Source: CAYFLR01 sp964343805
Lineage (GTDB): Bacteria > Bdellovibrionota_B > Oligoflexia > CAYFLR01
Direction: 5' to 3'
Assembly (NCBI GenBank): GCA_964343805.1
Contig: CAYFLR010000028.1
Span: forward strand, 1 to 64,000
DNA: 64,000 nucleotides
Part shown: piece by piece, positions 54,918-63,697 of the stretch
How positions within the stretch are numbered: the stretch's first letter is position 1
Layout of the letters: the number at the start of each line of letters is the position of its first letter
Position numbers and translations under genes: made by a program
The notes under the pieces: model-generated
What the model saw: only the letters and a program-made list of their open reading frames with translations
Databases searched by the model: none
What the model was told of the DNA's origin: nothing

Positions 54918-56339
54918 TTGGAAGAGAGTATGCAACAGTTTGTGAACTCAATGGAAGAAGAAAAACAAGACCAAGTGGCCATCAATCAATTTTTAAAAAT
55001 GTACAAATCCTATCTGCAGGATTCCAAAGGATGTGTCAACTGGGATAAAGTTGTTCCCTTAAGTCCGGGTGGAGAGAAAAACTTAATTGTCGATTACCAA
55101 TCCCTACCTTTAGATCATTTAAATAGTTTAGGCACTGATGCTTTAAATCAATTGGTGATTTGTAAGTTAAATGGAGGTTTAGGAACGAGTATGGGCTGTT
55201 CGGGTCCTAAATCAACTTTGATGGTTTCCAAGCAGGAATCTTTTTTATCTATATTTATTAAACAGGTGGAAAAGTTACAACAGCTTCATCAAATAAAAAT
55301 ACCGATCATTCTGCTGAATAGTTACAACACGGATCAAATGACTAAAGAAATTGTGAAAACCATTCCAGAAGCCGAGTCATTAGATATCAGCTATATCATC
55401 CAAAATAAATTTCCTCGTATCTGGCAGAAGTCGGATGGAGAAGATGGAGTGCTATCAAAGGAATTTGGCAAGGACCGATTTTATCCACCTGGTCATGGAG
55501 ACATTTACCTTACTTTGCAACGAGATGCAGGAATAAAGAAGCTCCTTGAACAAGGTAAGAAATACATTTTTATCTCCAATTCTGACAATCTGGGCGCAAC
55601 TGTGGATCCTCGGATGCTTGGTTATATGGTAGAACAAGACCTCTCCTTTATGATGGAGGTAACCTCTAAGACTGAAAATGATAAAAAAGGTGGCACCCTG
55701 ATTCAATATCCAGATAGTAATGATAAACAGGTGGTGAAATTACTGGAGATTGCCCAGGTGGACGAAAATCATAAAGAGGACTTTCAATCCACCGAGGTGT
55801 TTTCGGTATTCAATACCAATAGTATTTGGGTCAGCTTAGAGCAGATGCAGCAAAAAATTGAGAACGATCAACTTAATATGGATGTGATTGTCAATCCAAA
55901 GCAGGTGGAAAATAGACCTGTGATCCAATTGGAAGTAGCCATGGGTAGTGCCATTGCTTCCTTTGATAGATCTATTGGTATGTTGGTTTCTCGAAATCGT
56001 TTTTTTCCAGTCAAAAATACCAATGATCTATTTCTTCTGCGCTCGAATTTGTTTGAGATTAAAAATGGAGCTATTGAAAGAAAATCCATGGAGAAACCTC
56101 TGCCGGTCATATCCTTGGGAAGTCATTTTAAAAACGTAGATGATTTTGAATTGCTGTGCCCTGTCATTCCAGATATTTCCGAACTTAAATCTCTCTCCAT
56201 TAAAGGAAGTTTTCAATTTTCAGAAGGAATGGTTCTAAAGGGGGATGTGGTTTTAGAAGGTGGAGATGAGAAGGTGATAATACCAAAAGGAACTTCTTTA
56301 GAAGCAGGAACCTATCCATCTAGCTTTTTCAAGTCTTAG
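54918..56339 (+). CDS. Eukaryotic-type UTP-glucose-1-phosphate uridylyltransferase (UDPGP family)
   Basis: 473 residues from a TTG start, chosen because AGGAGG (54906-54911) is six bases before it; the ATG at 54930 is too far and the GTG at 54891 is upstream of the ribosome site. The nucleotide-binding loop reads K-L-N-G-G-L-G-T-S-M-G, followed by G-P-K-S, a hallmark of the UDPGP family rather than of bacterial GalU. N-S-D-N-L near 222, N-x-K-G-G-T-L and F-N-T-N-S-I-W support this. It makes UDP-glucose, or a related UDP-sugar, for envelope polymers. It is followed by trpS. Confidence 0.88.
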   Translation: MEESMQQFVNSMEEEKQDQVAINQFLKMYKSYLQDSKGCVNWDKVVPLSPGGEKNLIVDYQSLPLDHLNSLGTDALNQLVICKLNGGLGTSMGCSGPKSTLMVSKQESFLSIFIKQVEKLQQLHQIKIPIILLNSYNTDQMTKEIVKTIPEAESLDISYIIQNKFPRIWQKSDGEDGVLSKEFGKDRFYPPGHGDIYLTLQRDAGIKKLLEQGKKYIFISNSDNLGATVDPRMLGYMVEQDLSFMMEVTSKTENDKKGGTLIQYPDSNDKQVVKLLEIAQVDENHKEDFQSTEVFSVFNTNSIWVSLEQMQQKIENDQLNMDVIVNPKQVENRPVIQLEVAMGSAIASFDRSIGMLVSRNRFFPVKNTNDLFLLRSNLFEIKNGAIERKSMEKPLPVISLGSHFKNVDDFELLCPVIPDISELKSLSIKGSFQFSEGMVLKGDVVLEGGDEKVIIPKGTSLEAGTYPSSFFKS

Positions 56340-56358
56340 GAAGGAGAAAGAATCAGAT

Positions 56359-57330
56359 ATGAAAAAAAAGATGCTAACAGGTATAAAACCTACCGGGACA
56401 CCTCATTTAGGAAATTACTTCGCTGCCATAAGGCCTGCAATTGAGCAACAAGATCAATATGAAGGTCACTTTTTTATAGCCAACTTGCATGCTTTAAACA
56501 CAGTACCCAAACGTGAAGAATTGGTGGAGAGTACTTATAAGGTGGCCGCTGTATGGCTTTCCTTGGGCCTTGATCCCAACAAGACTCTTTTTTGGAAACA
56601 GTCGGATGTCAATGAAGTGATTGAACTCATGTGGTATTTAGCTTCCTTTTCCTCATTTGGATTATTGTCTCGAGCCCACTCCTTTAAAGATGCCAAAAAT
56701 AAATCCAAAGAAGTGAATATGGGGCTCTTTAATTATCCTCTGTTGATGGCTTCGGATATCTTACTTTTTAATACCGAGTTAGTTCCGGTTGGAAAAGATC
56801 AAAAACAGCATGTAGAGATTGCTAGAGACATTGCTGTCAAATTCAATAATGCCTATGGTGAAATCCTCACCTTACCTGAGCCAATTATTGAAGAAACGAC
56901 GGCTATTGTCCCTGGGGTGGATGGACAGAAGATGTCTAAATCCTATAATAATGTGATTCCCATTTTTGAAAAATCAAAGAAACTCAGAAAAATGGTGATG
57001 AAAATAGTTACCGACTCCAAGGAATTGGAAGATGTGAAAGATCCCGATGAATCTATTATTTACCAACTCTACACATTGGTTGCAAACCAAGAGCAGCAAA
57101 AAGTCCTACGAGATAAATACCTGCAGGGTGGTTATGGGTACGGACATGCCAAACAAGATCTCTTTGAAAGCCTAGAGGAGTACTTCGGTAAGGCCAGAGA
57201 TGAGTACTTTAAATTGATGGATGATCGTAATTATTTAGATAGGATCTTAGCTGAAGGAGCTCAAAAAGCTCGTGAAAGATGTGAACCTTTAATGAAGGAA
57301 ATTCGTTCAGTTGTTGGCGTGTCCGTTTAG
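56359..57330 (+). CDS. trpS: Tryptophanyl-tRNA synthetase
   Basis: 323-residue class I synthetase. The HIGH-type motif is T-P-H-L-G-N-Y (14-20) and KMSKS is intact at 191-195. G-x-K-P-T-G-T at the N-terminus and V-P-G-V-D-G-Q before KMSKS are typical. AAGGAG precedes the ATG. It sits 19 bases after the UGPase gene, so the two may share a transcript. Confidence 0.95.
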   Translation: MKKKMLTGIKPTGTPHLGNYFAAIRPAIEQQDQYEGHFFIANLHALNTVPKREELVESTYKVAAVWLSLGLDPNKTLFWKQSDVNEVIELMWYLASFSSFGLLSRAHSFKDAKNKSKEVNMGLFNYPLLMASDILLFNTELVPVGKDQKQHVEIARDIAVKFNNAYGEILTLPEPIIEETTAIVPGVDGQKMSKSYNNVIPIFEKSKKLRKMVMKIVTDSKELEDVKDPDESIIYQLYTLVANQEQQKVLRDKYLQGGYGYGHAKQDLFESLEEYFGKARDEYFKLMDDRNYLDRILAEGAQKARERCEPLMKEIRSVVGVSV

Positions 57331-57367
57331 ATTGAGTATAATGAGTTCGTATTATTCTTATAAGAGA

Positions 57368-57397
57368 TTGAAATAGGTATTGATGTTTCACTGTAAT
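57368..57397 (+). promoter_or_regulatory. Candidate promoter of the LeuA-domain gene
   Basis: TTGAAA (57368-57373), an 18-base spacer and TGTAAT (57392-57397), leaving a leader of about 35 bases with AAGGAGAGG. Confidence 0.4.
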
Positions 57398-57437
57398 TAG
57401 TTTAATTCTATGCTCTTGAAAAAAAGGAGAGGTTATA

Positions 57438-58052
57438 ATGAAAACGATTGGACAAAATGATCAATTATTTGATTTATTTAAATCCGTTTTAAATGATGAC
57501 TATATATCTTGGGAAATTAACTCATATCAAGTGTCAGAGGGAATTGAGAGTGATCTTGCTCAGCTCAAAGTTGACCTCAAACAGTCCGATGGAAAAATAA
57601 TATCTCTAGAGGGATCTGGCGATGGCGTTATTGATGCTTTTTTCTCCACTTTAGTTGAATCTTTTTCCAGTGAATACTGCTCTCTCAAAACCATTAACTT
57701 TGCTGATTTTAAAGTCACCACCAATATTGCTTCCAAAAACTCATTTTCTGGCTCGGACTCTGAAGTGGAGGTGGAGATACTCATCGAAAATAGTTACAAG
57801 AAGCAATTTAATTTTGTGAAAAGTGGGCGGAGTATGCTATCAGCTGCTATGAAGGCAACTCTCATTGTTACTGAATTTTTTGTTAATAGTGAGAAGGCCT
57901 ATATTGTGGCATCTAAGTCACTCGCCGATAGTCAAGAACGGCATCGGAGTGATTTAGTGCAACACTATCAAAACATACTTATCCAGCTGGTTAAGAACAC
58001 TTCTTATTCTGAGATAATTGAAAATTTAAAAGAGGAACAATCAAAAAAATAA
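57438..58052 (+). CDS. Stand-alone LeuA regulatory-domain-like protein
   Basis: 204 residues, cytosolic. The region about 20-155 resembles the C-terminal allosteric (LeuA dimer) domain of 2-isopropylmalate synthase: the L-E-G-S-G-D-G-V-I-D-A-F motif near 53-64, L-K-T-I-N-F-A-D-F-K-V-T-T for the family's L-x-x-Y-x-V-x-A, and the closing G-R-S-M-L-S-A-A-M-K-A. There is no TIM-barrel or zinc site. The C-terminal 45 residues are helical. No amino-acid synthesis genes adjoin it. It could be a small-molecule sensor or a subunit acting on a separate enzyme. The family call is from pattern and moderately sure. Confidence 0.65.
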   Translation: MKTIGQNDQLFDLFKSVLNDDYISWEINSYQVSEGIESDLAQLKVDLKQSDGKIISLEGSGDGVIDAFFSTLVESFSSEYCSLKTINFADFKVTTNIASKNSFSGSDSEVEVEILIENSYKKQFNFVKSGRSMLSAAMKATLIVTEFFVNSEKAYIVASKSLADSQERHRSDLVQHYQNILIQLVKNTSYSEIIENLKEEQSKK

Positions 58053-58119
58053 GCCACGTAGAGGTTGGCTTCATTATATATGGGAAATAGTTTTATTAGT
58101 TAATCTTATAGGAGGGTCT

Positions 58120-60144
58120 ATGAAGTTATTAGAGTTTGGTATTAATGCGAGTCCATATTTCGGACTCCTCGGTTTGATCGTATCCTTTGCGATATATACT
58201 GTGATTAAAAATAAAGATGTGGGCTCAGAAAGAATGAAAGAAATTTCTGACATGATTCATGACGGAGCTATGGTCTTTTTAAAATCTGAGTACACCCTTC
58301 TTGCTGGCTTTATCGTTCTCGTTGCCATATTACTTTTTATTTTTATTGCGCCTCAAACTTCTTACGCTTTCTTAGGTGGAGCAGCTTGTTCTATGTTGGC
58401 TGGTTTTATGGGAATGAAAGCTGCAACCAGGGCTAATGTTCGTACCAGTAATGCTGCTAATAAGCAGGGAAAAGGTGCTGCTTTGATGGTGGCTTTCGGT
58501 GGTGGATCTGTGATGGGTCTTGCTGTTGCGGCTTTAGGACTTCTTGGCGTTTCCGTTGTTTTCTTATTAGTCTATAAAACTGGTGGATATCAATACCTCA
58601 ATGGTTTTGCTATGGGAGCTTCTAGTATTGCTCTTTTTGCTCGTGTTGGTGGTGGTATTTATACCAAAGCTGCTGATGTGGGTGCTGACTTAGTTGGTAA
58701 AGTAGAAGCTGGAATTCCTGAGGATGATCCTCGTAACCCCGCTACCATTGCTGACAACGTTGGTGACAATGTGGGTGACACAGCAGGTATGGGCGCTGAC
58801 ATTTTTGAATCCTATGTGGGTTCTGTAATTGCTACTATCGCTATCGCAGCTACCAGTGCTAATTTTCTTGATCCTTCAATGAAAGAAGCCGCCATTTTCA
58901 TGCCAATCGGTTTCATCATGATTGGACTTGTTGCTTCACTGATTGGAATTGGCTTTATGCAGATTCTTAAAAATATCAATCCTGCTCATGCCTTAGAAGG
59001 AGTGACATGGATTGCTGCAGCATTGTTTATCCTCGGTGCTTGGTGGTTAACCGCACAATTAGGTATTCAATTTACATTAGCAAATGGTTCCGTGAGTAGT
59101 ATTTATGCTCCTTTATTCAGTGTTATTGCGGGTACTGCAGCTGGAATTCTTATAGGTCGTGTTACTGACTATTACACCTCTAAAGCCCCTGTTTTAAAAA
59201 TTGCTGAAGCTTCTAAGTTTGGACCAGCTACGAACATCATTGCAGGTTTAGGTATTGGAATGAAGTCAGCTTTATGGCCAGTGTTATTTATCTGTGCTGC
59301 GATCTTTATTTCTTATTCCCTCTGTGGACTTTTTGGAATTGGAATTGCTGCTGTTGGTATGCTAGCCACAACTGGTGTAACTATGTCTGTAGATGCTTAT
59401 GGTCCTATTGCTGATAATGCTGGCGGAATTTCTGAAATGTGCGAACTTGGAAAAGAGACTCGTGATATTACAGATTCCTTAGATGCCATCGGTAATACAA
59501 CTGCTGCTGTTGGAAAAGGTTTCGCTATTGGATCTGCTGCTTTAACTGCTCTAGCTTTATTTTCTGCTTATGCTTCAGCTGCCAAAATTCAATCAATCAG
59601 TCTTTTGGATCCACTTGTAGTTATAGGACTTTTTATCGGAGCTGTTGTTCCTTTCCTTATTGGTGCTATGACAATGGACTCGGTTGGTAAAGCGGCTCAA
59701 GACATGGTTGAGGAAGTAAGAAGACAGTTTAAAGAGATAACAGGATTAATGGAAGGAAAAGCTAAGCCTGATTCTTCTAGATGTGTTGAGATTTCTACCA
59801 AAGCTTCTCTTCGTGAAATGGTCTTACCCGGATTTGTAACTATCATTACTCCAGTGTTGGTGGGATTTATTCTTGGTAAAGCAGCTCTTGGTGGATTACT
59901 CGCTGGTTCTTTAGCTGCAGGTGTTTTAATGGCTCTTTTTATGGCTAACGCTGGTGGTGCTTGGGACAATGCTAAGAAAGCTATTGAAGCTGGATTACAC
60001 GGTGGAAAAGGAAGTGATGTTCATAAAGCGGCTGTTTGTGGTGACACTGTAGGCGACCCCTTCAAAGATACATCCGGTCCTGCACTGAATATTGTAGTTA
60101 AATTAATGGCAGTTGTGTCATTGGTTATTGCAACTATTATCTAA
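58120..60144 (+). CDS. hppA: Membrane-bound, K+-dependent, probably Na+-translocating pyrophosphatase
   Basis: 674 residues, about 16 helices. It couples PPi hydrolysis to ion export. The substrate site E-D-D-P-R-N-P and the D-N-V-G-D-N-V-G-D motif are intact near 206-222. G-N-T-T-A-A-V-G-K-G (458-467) has Ala462 and Gly465, where K+-independent enzymes have Lys and Thr, so it should need K+. In helix six the semi-conserved glutamate is Glu230 (A-D-I-F-E-S-Y), one turn earlier than in plant-type H+ pumps, the pattern linked to Na+ pumping. AGGAGG precedes the ATG. A strong terminator follows. Confidence 0.93.
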   Translation: MKLLEFGINASPYFGLLGLIVSFAIYTVIKNKDVGSERMKEISDMIHDGAMVFLKSEYTLLAGFIVLVAILLFIFIAPQTSYAFLGGAACSMLAGFMGMKAATRANVRTSNAANKQGKGAALMVAFGGGSVMGLAVAALGLLGVSVVFLLVYKTGGYQYLNGFAMGASSIALFARVGGGIYTKAADVGADLVGKVEAGIPEDDPRNPATIADNVGDNVGDTAGMGADIFESYVGSVIATIAIAATSANFLDPSMKEAAIFMPIGFIMIGLVASLIGIGFMQILKNINPAHALEGVTWIAAALFILGAWWLTAQLGIQFTLANGSVSSIYAPLFSVIAGTAAGILIGRVTDYYTSKAPVLKIAEASKFGPATNIIAGLGIGMKSALWPVLFICAAIFISYSLCGLFGIGIAAVGMLATTGVTMSVDAYGPIADNAGGISEMCELGKETRDITDSLDAIGNTTAAVGKGFAIGSAALTALALFSAYASAAKIQSISLLDPLVVIGLFIGAVVPFLIGAMTMDSVGKAAQDMVEEVRRQFKEITGLMEGKAKPDSSRCVEISTKASLREMVLPGFVTIITPVLVGFILGKAALGGLLAGSLAAGVLMALFMANAGGAWDNAKKAIEAGLHGGKGSDVHKAAVCGDTVGDPFKDTSGPALNIVVKLMAVVSLVIATII

Positions 60145-60156
60145 TGAAAAAGTTTT

Positions 60157-60188
60157 TTGATCACAATCAATAATGTATTGTTGATCAA
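60157..60188. repeat. Imperfect inverted repeat downstream of hppA
   Basis: TTGATCACAAT (60157-60167) and ATTGTTGATCAA (60177-60188) pair over 11 positions with one bulged base. It precedes the main terminator. It may stabilise the hppA mRNA 3' end or be a regulator site for clpB. Confidence 0.45.
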
Positions 60189-60201
60189 TAATTTGATAAA
60201 A

Positions 60202-60237
60202 AGAGAGGCGATGTTTAATACATTGCCTCTTTTTTTA
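60202..60237 (+). terminator. Strong intrinsic terminator after hppA
   Basis: AGAGGCGATGT (60204-60214), loop TTAAT and ACATTGCCTCT (60220-60230) pair over 11 positions with one wobble, followed by an unbroken run of T from 60230. clpB begins only 25 bases later. Confidence 0.85.
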
Positions 60238-60261
60238 TGTCTTGTTGAGGAGTAGGGAACT

Positions 60262-62832
60262 ATGAATCCTGAAAAATACACAGAGCAAGTGAGTAAAATG
60301 GTATTGGAAGCTGAAAAGCTTGCCTTAAATAAAGGTAACCAATCTATCGAACCAGAGCATTTACTGCTGGCTCTTCTTAGCAATGATGACACCGTTTCTC
60401 ATTTGACCAGTAAAAGTGGAAATCAATCCACTTTGAGAATTGCGGTTGAAAAGTGTGTGGATGGTTTTCCCAAAGTTTCGGGAGGAACTCCTTATCTCAG
60501 TGATGGGATTCAAAGAATATTGAAAAAAGGAGAGGAAATCACTCTTCAGTTTAAAGATGAATATGTCCATACAGAACATCTTCTGTTGGCCATGATCGAA
60601 CTCCCTTCCCCTCTAGCTAATGAGTTATTAAAGGCAGGCATAACTAAAGAGTTTATCTATAAAGAGTTAAAAAATGTGAGAGGAAACCAGACTGTGGATA
60701 ATAAAGACCCTCAAAATAAATACAAGGCTTTGCAAAAGTATACGGTTGATTTAACCGAGCTGGCCAGAAATAACAAGCTAGATCCTGTGATAGGCCGTGA
60801 AGAAGAGGTGAGAAGGGTTATTCAAGTGCTGGCTCGCAGACGAAAAAATAATCCGGTTTTGATTGGTGAACCTGGTGTGGGAAAAACTGCCATTCTAGAG
60901 GGGTTAGCCCAAAGGATTGTCGCCCAAGATGTCCCAGAGGTATTAAAAGAGAAAAGTCTTATAACTCTCGATCTGGGAGCCTTAGTGGCGGGTGCCAAAT
61001 ATCGTGGCGAATTTGAGGATCGCCTCAAAGCCATTATTAAAGAGGTCTCCTCTTCGGGTGAAAAGTTTATCCTTTTTATTGATGAGCTTCATACTTTAGT
61101 GGGTGCAGGTGCAGTAGAAGGAGCTATGGATGCTTCCAACCTATTAAAGCCTGCTTTGGCGCGAGGAGTGCTGAGGTGTATTGGGGCGACTACTTTAGAC
61201 GAGTATAAAAAGTATATAGAGAAAGATCGCGCTTTAGAGCGTCGTTTTCAACCAGTACTGGTGGAAGAGCCTTCCATTGTTGAGACCATCTCCATTTTGC
61301 GAGGTCTGCAAGAGAAGTATGAAATTTATCATGGCGTAAAAATTACCGATAAAGCCATAATTGCGGCTGCCAAATTATCTTCTAGATACATTCATGATCG
61401 CTTTCTACCTGATAAAGCCATTGACCTGATAGATGAAGCCGCTTCAAATGTGAGAATTGAATTAGATAGTTCTCCATCTGAGATCGATCATCATAAACGA
61501 GAAGTAAGCCGCTTAAAAATTGAGCAGGAACTGTTGAAGAGTGATTTAAATCCGGAAAATAAGGCGAAGTTGGCTCAAGTACAAGATGCAATTAGTAAGT
61601 TAGAGGGGGAGTTAACCGATCTCCAAACTCAGTATGAAAAAGAGAAAGCCATCCACAGTAAGTTAAGGGACTTGAAGCCGCAAATTGAACAAAAGGCTAT
61701 CATGGAGAAGAATCTAGAGAAAGAAGGCCAGTATGAGAAGGTGGCTCGCCTGAGGTATGGTGAAATTGCTGATTTAAGAAAAGAAGAACAATCTTTACTG
61801 AGTGAATTACAGGCGATTCAAAAAGAGCGCAAAATGTTAAAAGATCAAGTGGATGAAGAATCCATTGCCGATATTGTTTCTAAGTGGACCAATATCCCTG
61901 TTTCCAAATTAAAAGAAACAGAAGTAAATAAACTCTTAAAAATGGAAGAGCGTCTGGAGCAGAGAGTTATTGGTCAAAACAAAGCGCTTTCAGCCATATC
62001 CAATGCTGTGAGACGATCCCGTAGCGGTATTCAAGATACCGATCGTCCTTTAGGGGTCTTCTTATTCCTAGGTCCTACAGGTGTTGGTAAAACAGAAACC
62101 TGTAAGGCACTGGCAGAATTCCTTTTTGACGATGAACACTCTATGATTAGACTCGATATGTCAGAGTATATGGAGCCTCACTCCGTGGCAAGAATGATTG
62201 GAGCTCCTCCTGGCTATGTAGGATATGAAGAGGGTGGGATACTTAGTGAAGGAGTGCGCCGCCGACCATTTTCAATCGTTTTACTTGATGAATTGGAAAA
62301 AGCTCATCCCGAAGTTCTTAATATTCTATTGCAGGTTTTTGATGATGGAAGGCTCACTGATGGAAAGGGGAGAAGTGTCAATTTTAACAATACAGTTATT
62401 ATTATGACCTCCAATATTGGTTCCATGGAAATTTTGAACGAAGAGAACCCAGAAGAGTTGTCAAAAATCATTACGGATTTGCTACGAAGAGAGTTTAGGC
62501 CCGAATTTCTAAATCGAATTGATGAAAAAATTATTTTTAATCAGCTTAGCCGTGAAAATGTAGTGGAAATTCTGGAACTTGAATTAAATAAGATTAGTAA
62601 AACACTTCAAGGTAAACAGGTATCTATCAAATTTTCATCTGCCAGCAAGGAGTATTTAATTGGTAAGGGCTATGATCCTCAATTTGGAGCCCGACCATTA
62701 AAAAGAGCCATTCAAAGATATATACTTGACCCTCTCGCCATTGAACTTTTGCAAAGTTGGGAGGGGCATTTGACGATCACAGTTGATGTGAAAGATGGGA
62801 TTATTCAAATTGAGAAAGCACAAAGTAGCTAG
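60262..62832 (+). CDS. clpB: ClpB disaggregase
   Basis: 856 residues. It resolubilises protein aggregates with DnaK. The N-terminal Clp-N repeats span about 1-145. The first AAA+ domain has Walker A G-E-P-G-V-G-K-T near 201-209. The M-domain coiled coil (about 400-525) separates ClpB from ClpA and ClpC. The second AAA+ domain has G-P-T-G-V-G-K-T near 602-610 and the G-A-R-P-L-K-R C-terminal region. GAGGAG precedes the ATG. No clear sigma-70 or heat-shock promoter fits between the hppA terminator and the start. Confidence 0.96.
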   Translation: MNPEKYTEQVSKMVLEAEKLALNKGNQSIEPEHLLLALLSNDDTVSHLTSKSGNQSTLRIAVEKCVDGFPKVSGGTPYLSDGIQRILKKGEEITLQFKDEYVHTEHLLLAMIELPSPLANELLKAGITKEFIYKELKNVRGNQTVDNKDPQNKYKALQKYTVDLTELARNNKLDPVIGREEEVRRVIQVLARRRKNNPVLIGEPGVGKTAILEGLAQRIVAQDVPEVLKEKSLITLDLGALVAGAKYRGEFEDRLKAIIKEVSSSGEKFILFIDELHTLVGAGAVEGAMDASNLLKPALARGVLRCIGATTLDEYKKYIEKDRALERRFQPVLVEEPSIVETISILRGLQEKYEIYHGVKITDKAIIAAAKLSSRYIHDRFLPDKAIDLIDEAASNVRIELDSSPSEIDHHKREVSRLKIEQELLKSDLNPENKAKLAQVQDAISKLEGELTDLQTQYEKEKAIHSKLRDLKPQIEQKAIMEKNLEKEGQYEKVARLRYGEIADLRKEEQSLLSELQAIQKERKMLKDQVDEESIADIVSKWTNIPVSKLKETEVNKLLKMEERLEQRVIGQNKALSAISNAVRRSRSGIQDTDRPLGVFLFLGPTGVGKTETCKALAEFLFDDEHSMIRLDMSEYMEPHSVARMIGAPPGYVGYEEGGILSEGVRRRPFSIVLLDELEKAHPEVLNILLQVFDDGRLTDGKGRSVNFNNTVIIMTSNIGSMEILNEENPEELSKIITDLLRREFRPEFLNRIDEKIIFNQLSRENVVEILELELNKISKTLQGKQVSIKFSSASKEYLIGKGYDPQFGARPLKRAIQRYILDPLAIELLQSWEGHLTITVDVKDGIIQIEKAQSS

Positions 62833-63691
62833 TTACGCTAAAATCAACCTCTATTTAGACATCTTACAACGCTTTACTGATGGATACCATGAGATAAACA
62901 CCTTGATGGTACCAGTGGGCCTTTGTGATGATTCAACATTTTATCAACATAGTGAAAAAGGTCTAAAATTTACCTGTAGTGATCCCCTATTACCTACTGA
63001 TGAAGGAAATTTAGTGGTAAGAGCATTGAGGGAGTTGGAATCCTATGTGGGGAAAAGTTTTGATGTTAATATCCATCTTGATAAGCATATTCCCTACGGA
63101 TCTGGATTAGGAAGTGCCAGTAGCAATGCAGCTGTTACAGTCATGACTCTAAATGAAATGTTTCAACTTGGACTTAACAAAGAGTGTTTAGGGGAATTGT
63201 TATCGAAAATATCAATGGATGCAACTTTTTTCCTCCACCAAGGAGCGGCATGGTGTACCGGTCGAGGTGAGAAGATTACACCTATTTCTCAAGTTGTTGG
63301 GGGAGACGATCTTCTAATCACTCTGGTAGTGCCTAATAATATTCAAGTAAATACCAAATGGGCCTATGAATCCATAGATAGAAAGCTGTTGACACCCCCT
63401 GGGGAGCGTGTTATGAATGTACCTCCCGGTGAGACCTTGGTATTGGATTTGTCTAATTTTAAGGTTTACAACTTTTTTGAAAAGGTTATCTTTCCTCATT
63501 ACCCGGTCTTGCATCAGGTAAAAGAGCTGCTGTTAAAGGTTGGGGCGCAGCAGGTAGGGCTAAGCGGGAGTGGTTCTGCTCTTTATGGCCTTTTTGATAA
63601 TCAAGATTTGGCCCAAAAGTTTTTGGATCAGCTTAAATTTAAATTTCCTAAATTTAAAGTGTTTAAGGTGAAATTAAACACTGGAAGCTAG
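62795..63691 (+). CDS. ispE: 4-diphosphocytidyl-2-C-methyl-D-erythritol kinase
   Basis: 298 residues, GHMP kinase. It phosphorylates CDP-methylerythritol in the MEP isoprenoid pathway. The opening S-Y-A-K-I-N-L-Y-L-D and the ATP loop P-Y-G-S-G-L-G-S-A-S-S-N-A (near 105-117) are diagnostic, and L-S-G-S-G-S-A-L-Y-G closes the fold near 255. The first ATG lies 38 bases inside clpB; a TTG five codons later is an alternative. It is followed after six bases by prs, a common order. Confidence 0.93.
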   Translation: MGLFKLRKHKVASYAKINLYLDILQRFTDGYHEINTLMVPVGLCDDSTFYQHSEKGLKFTCSDPLLPTDEGNLVVRALRELESYVGKSFDVNIHLDKHIPYGSGLGSASSNAAVTVMTLNEMFQLGLNKECLGELLSKISMDATFFLHQGAAWCTGRGEKITPISQVVGGDDLLITLVVPNNIQVNTKWAYESIDRKLLTPPGERVMNVPPGETLVLDLSNFKVYNFFEKVIFPHYPVLHQVKELLLKVGAQQVGLSGSGSALYGLFDNQDLAQKFLDQLKFKFPKFKVFKVKLNTGS

Positions 63692-63697
63692 GCTTTT

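Noticed and set aside
58051..58071. AAGCCA/TGGCTT hairpin after the LeuA-domain gene as a terminator
   Set aside because: Only six pairs, large loop and no T run.
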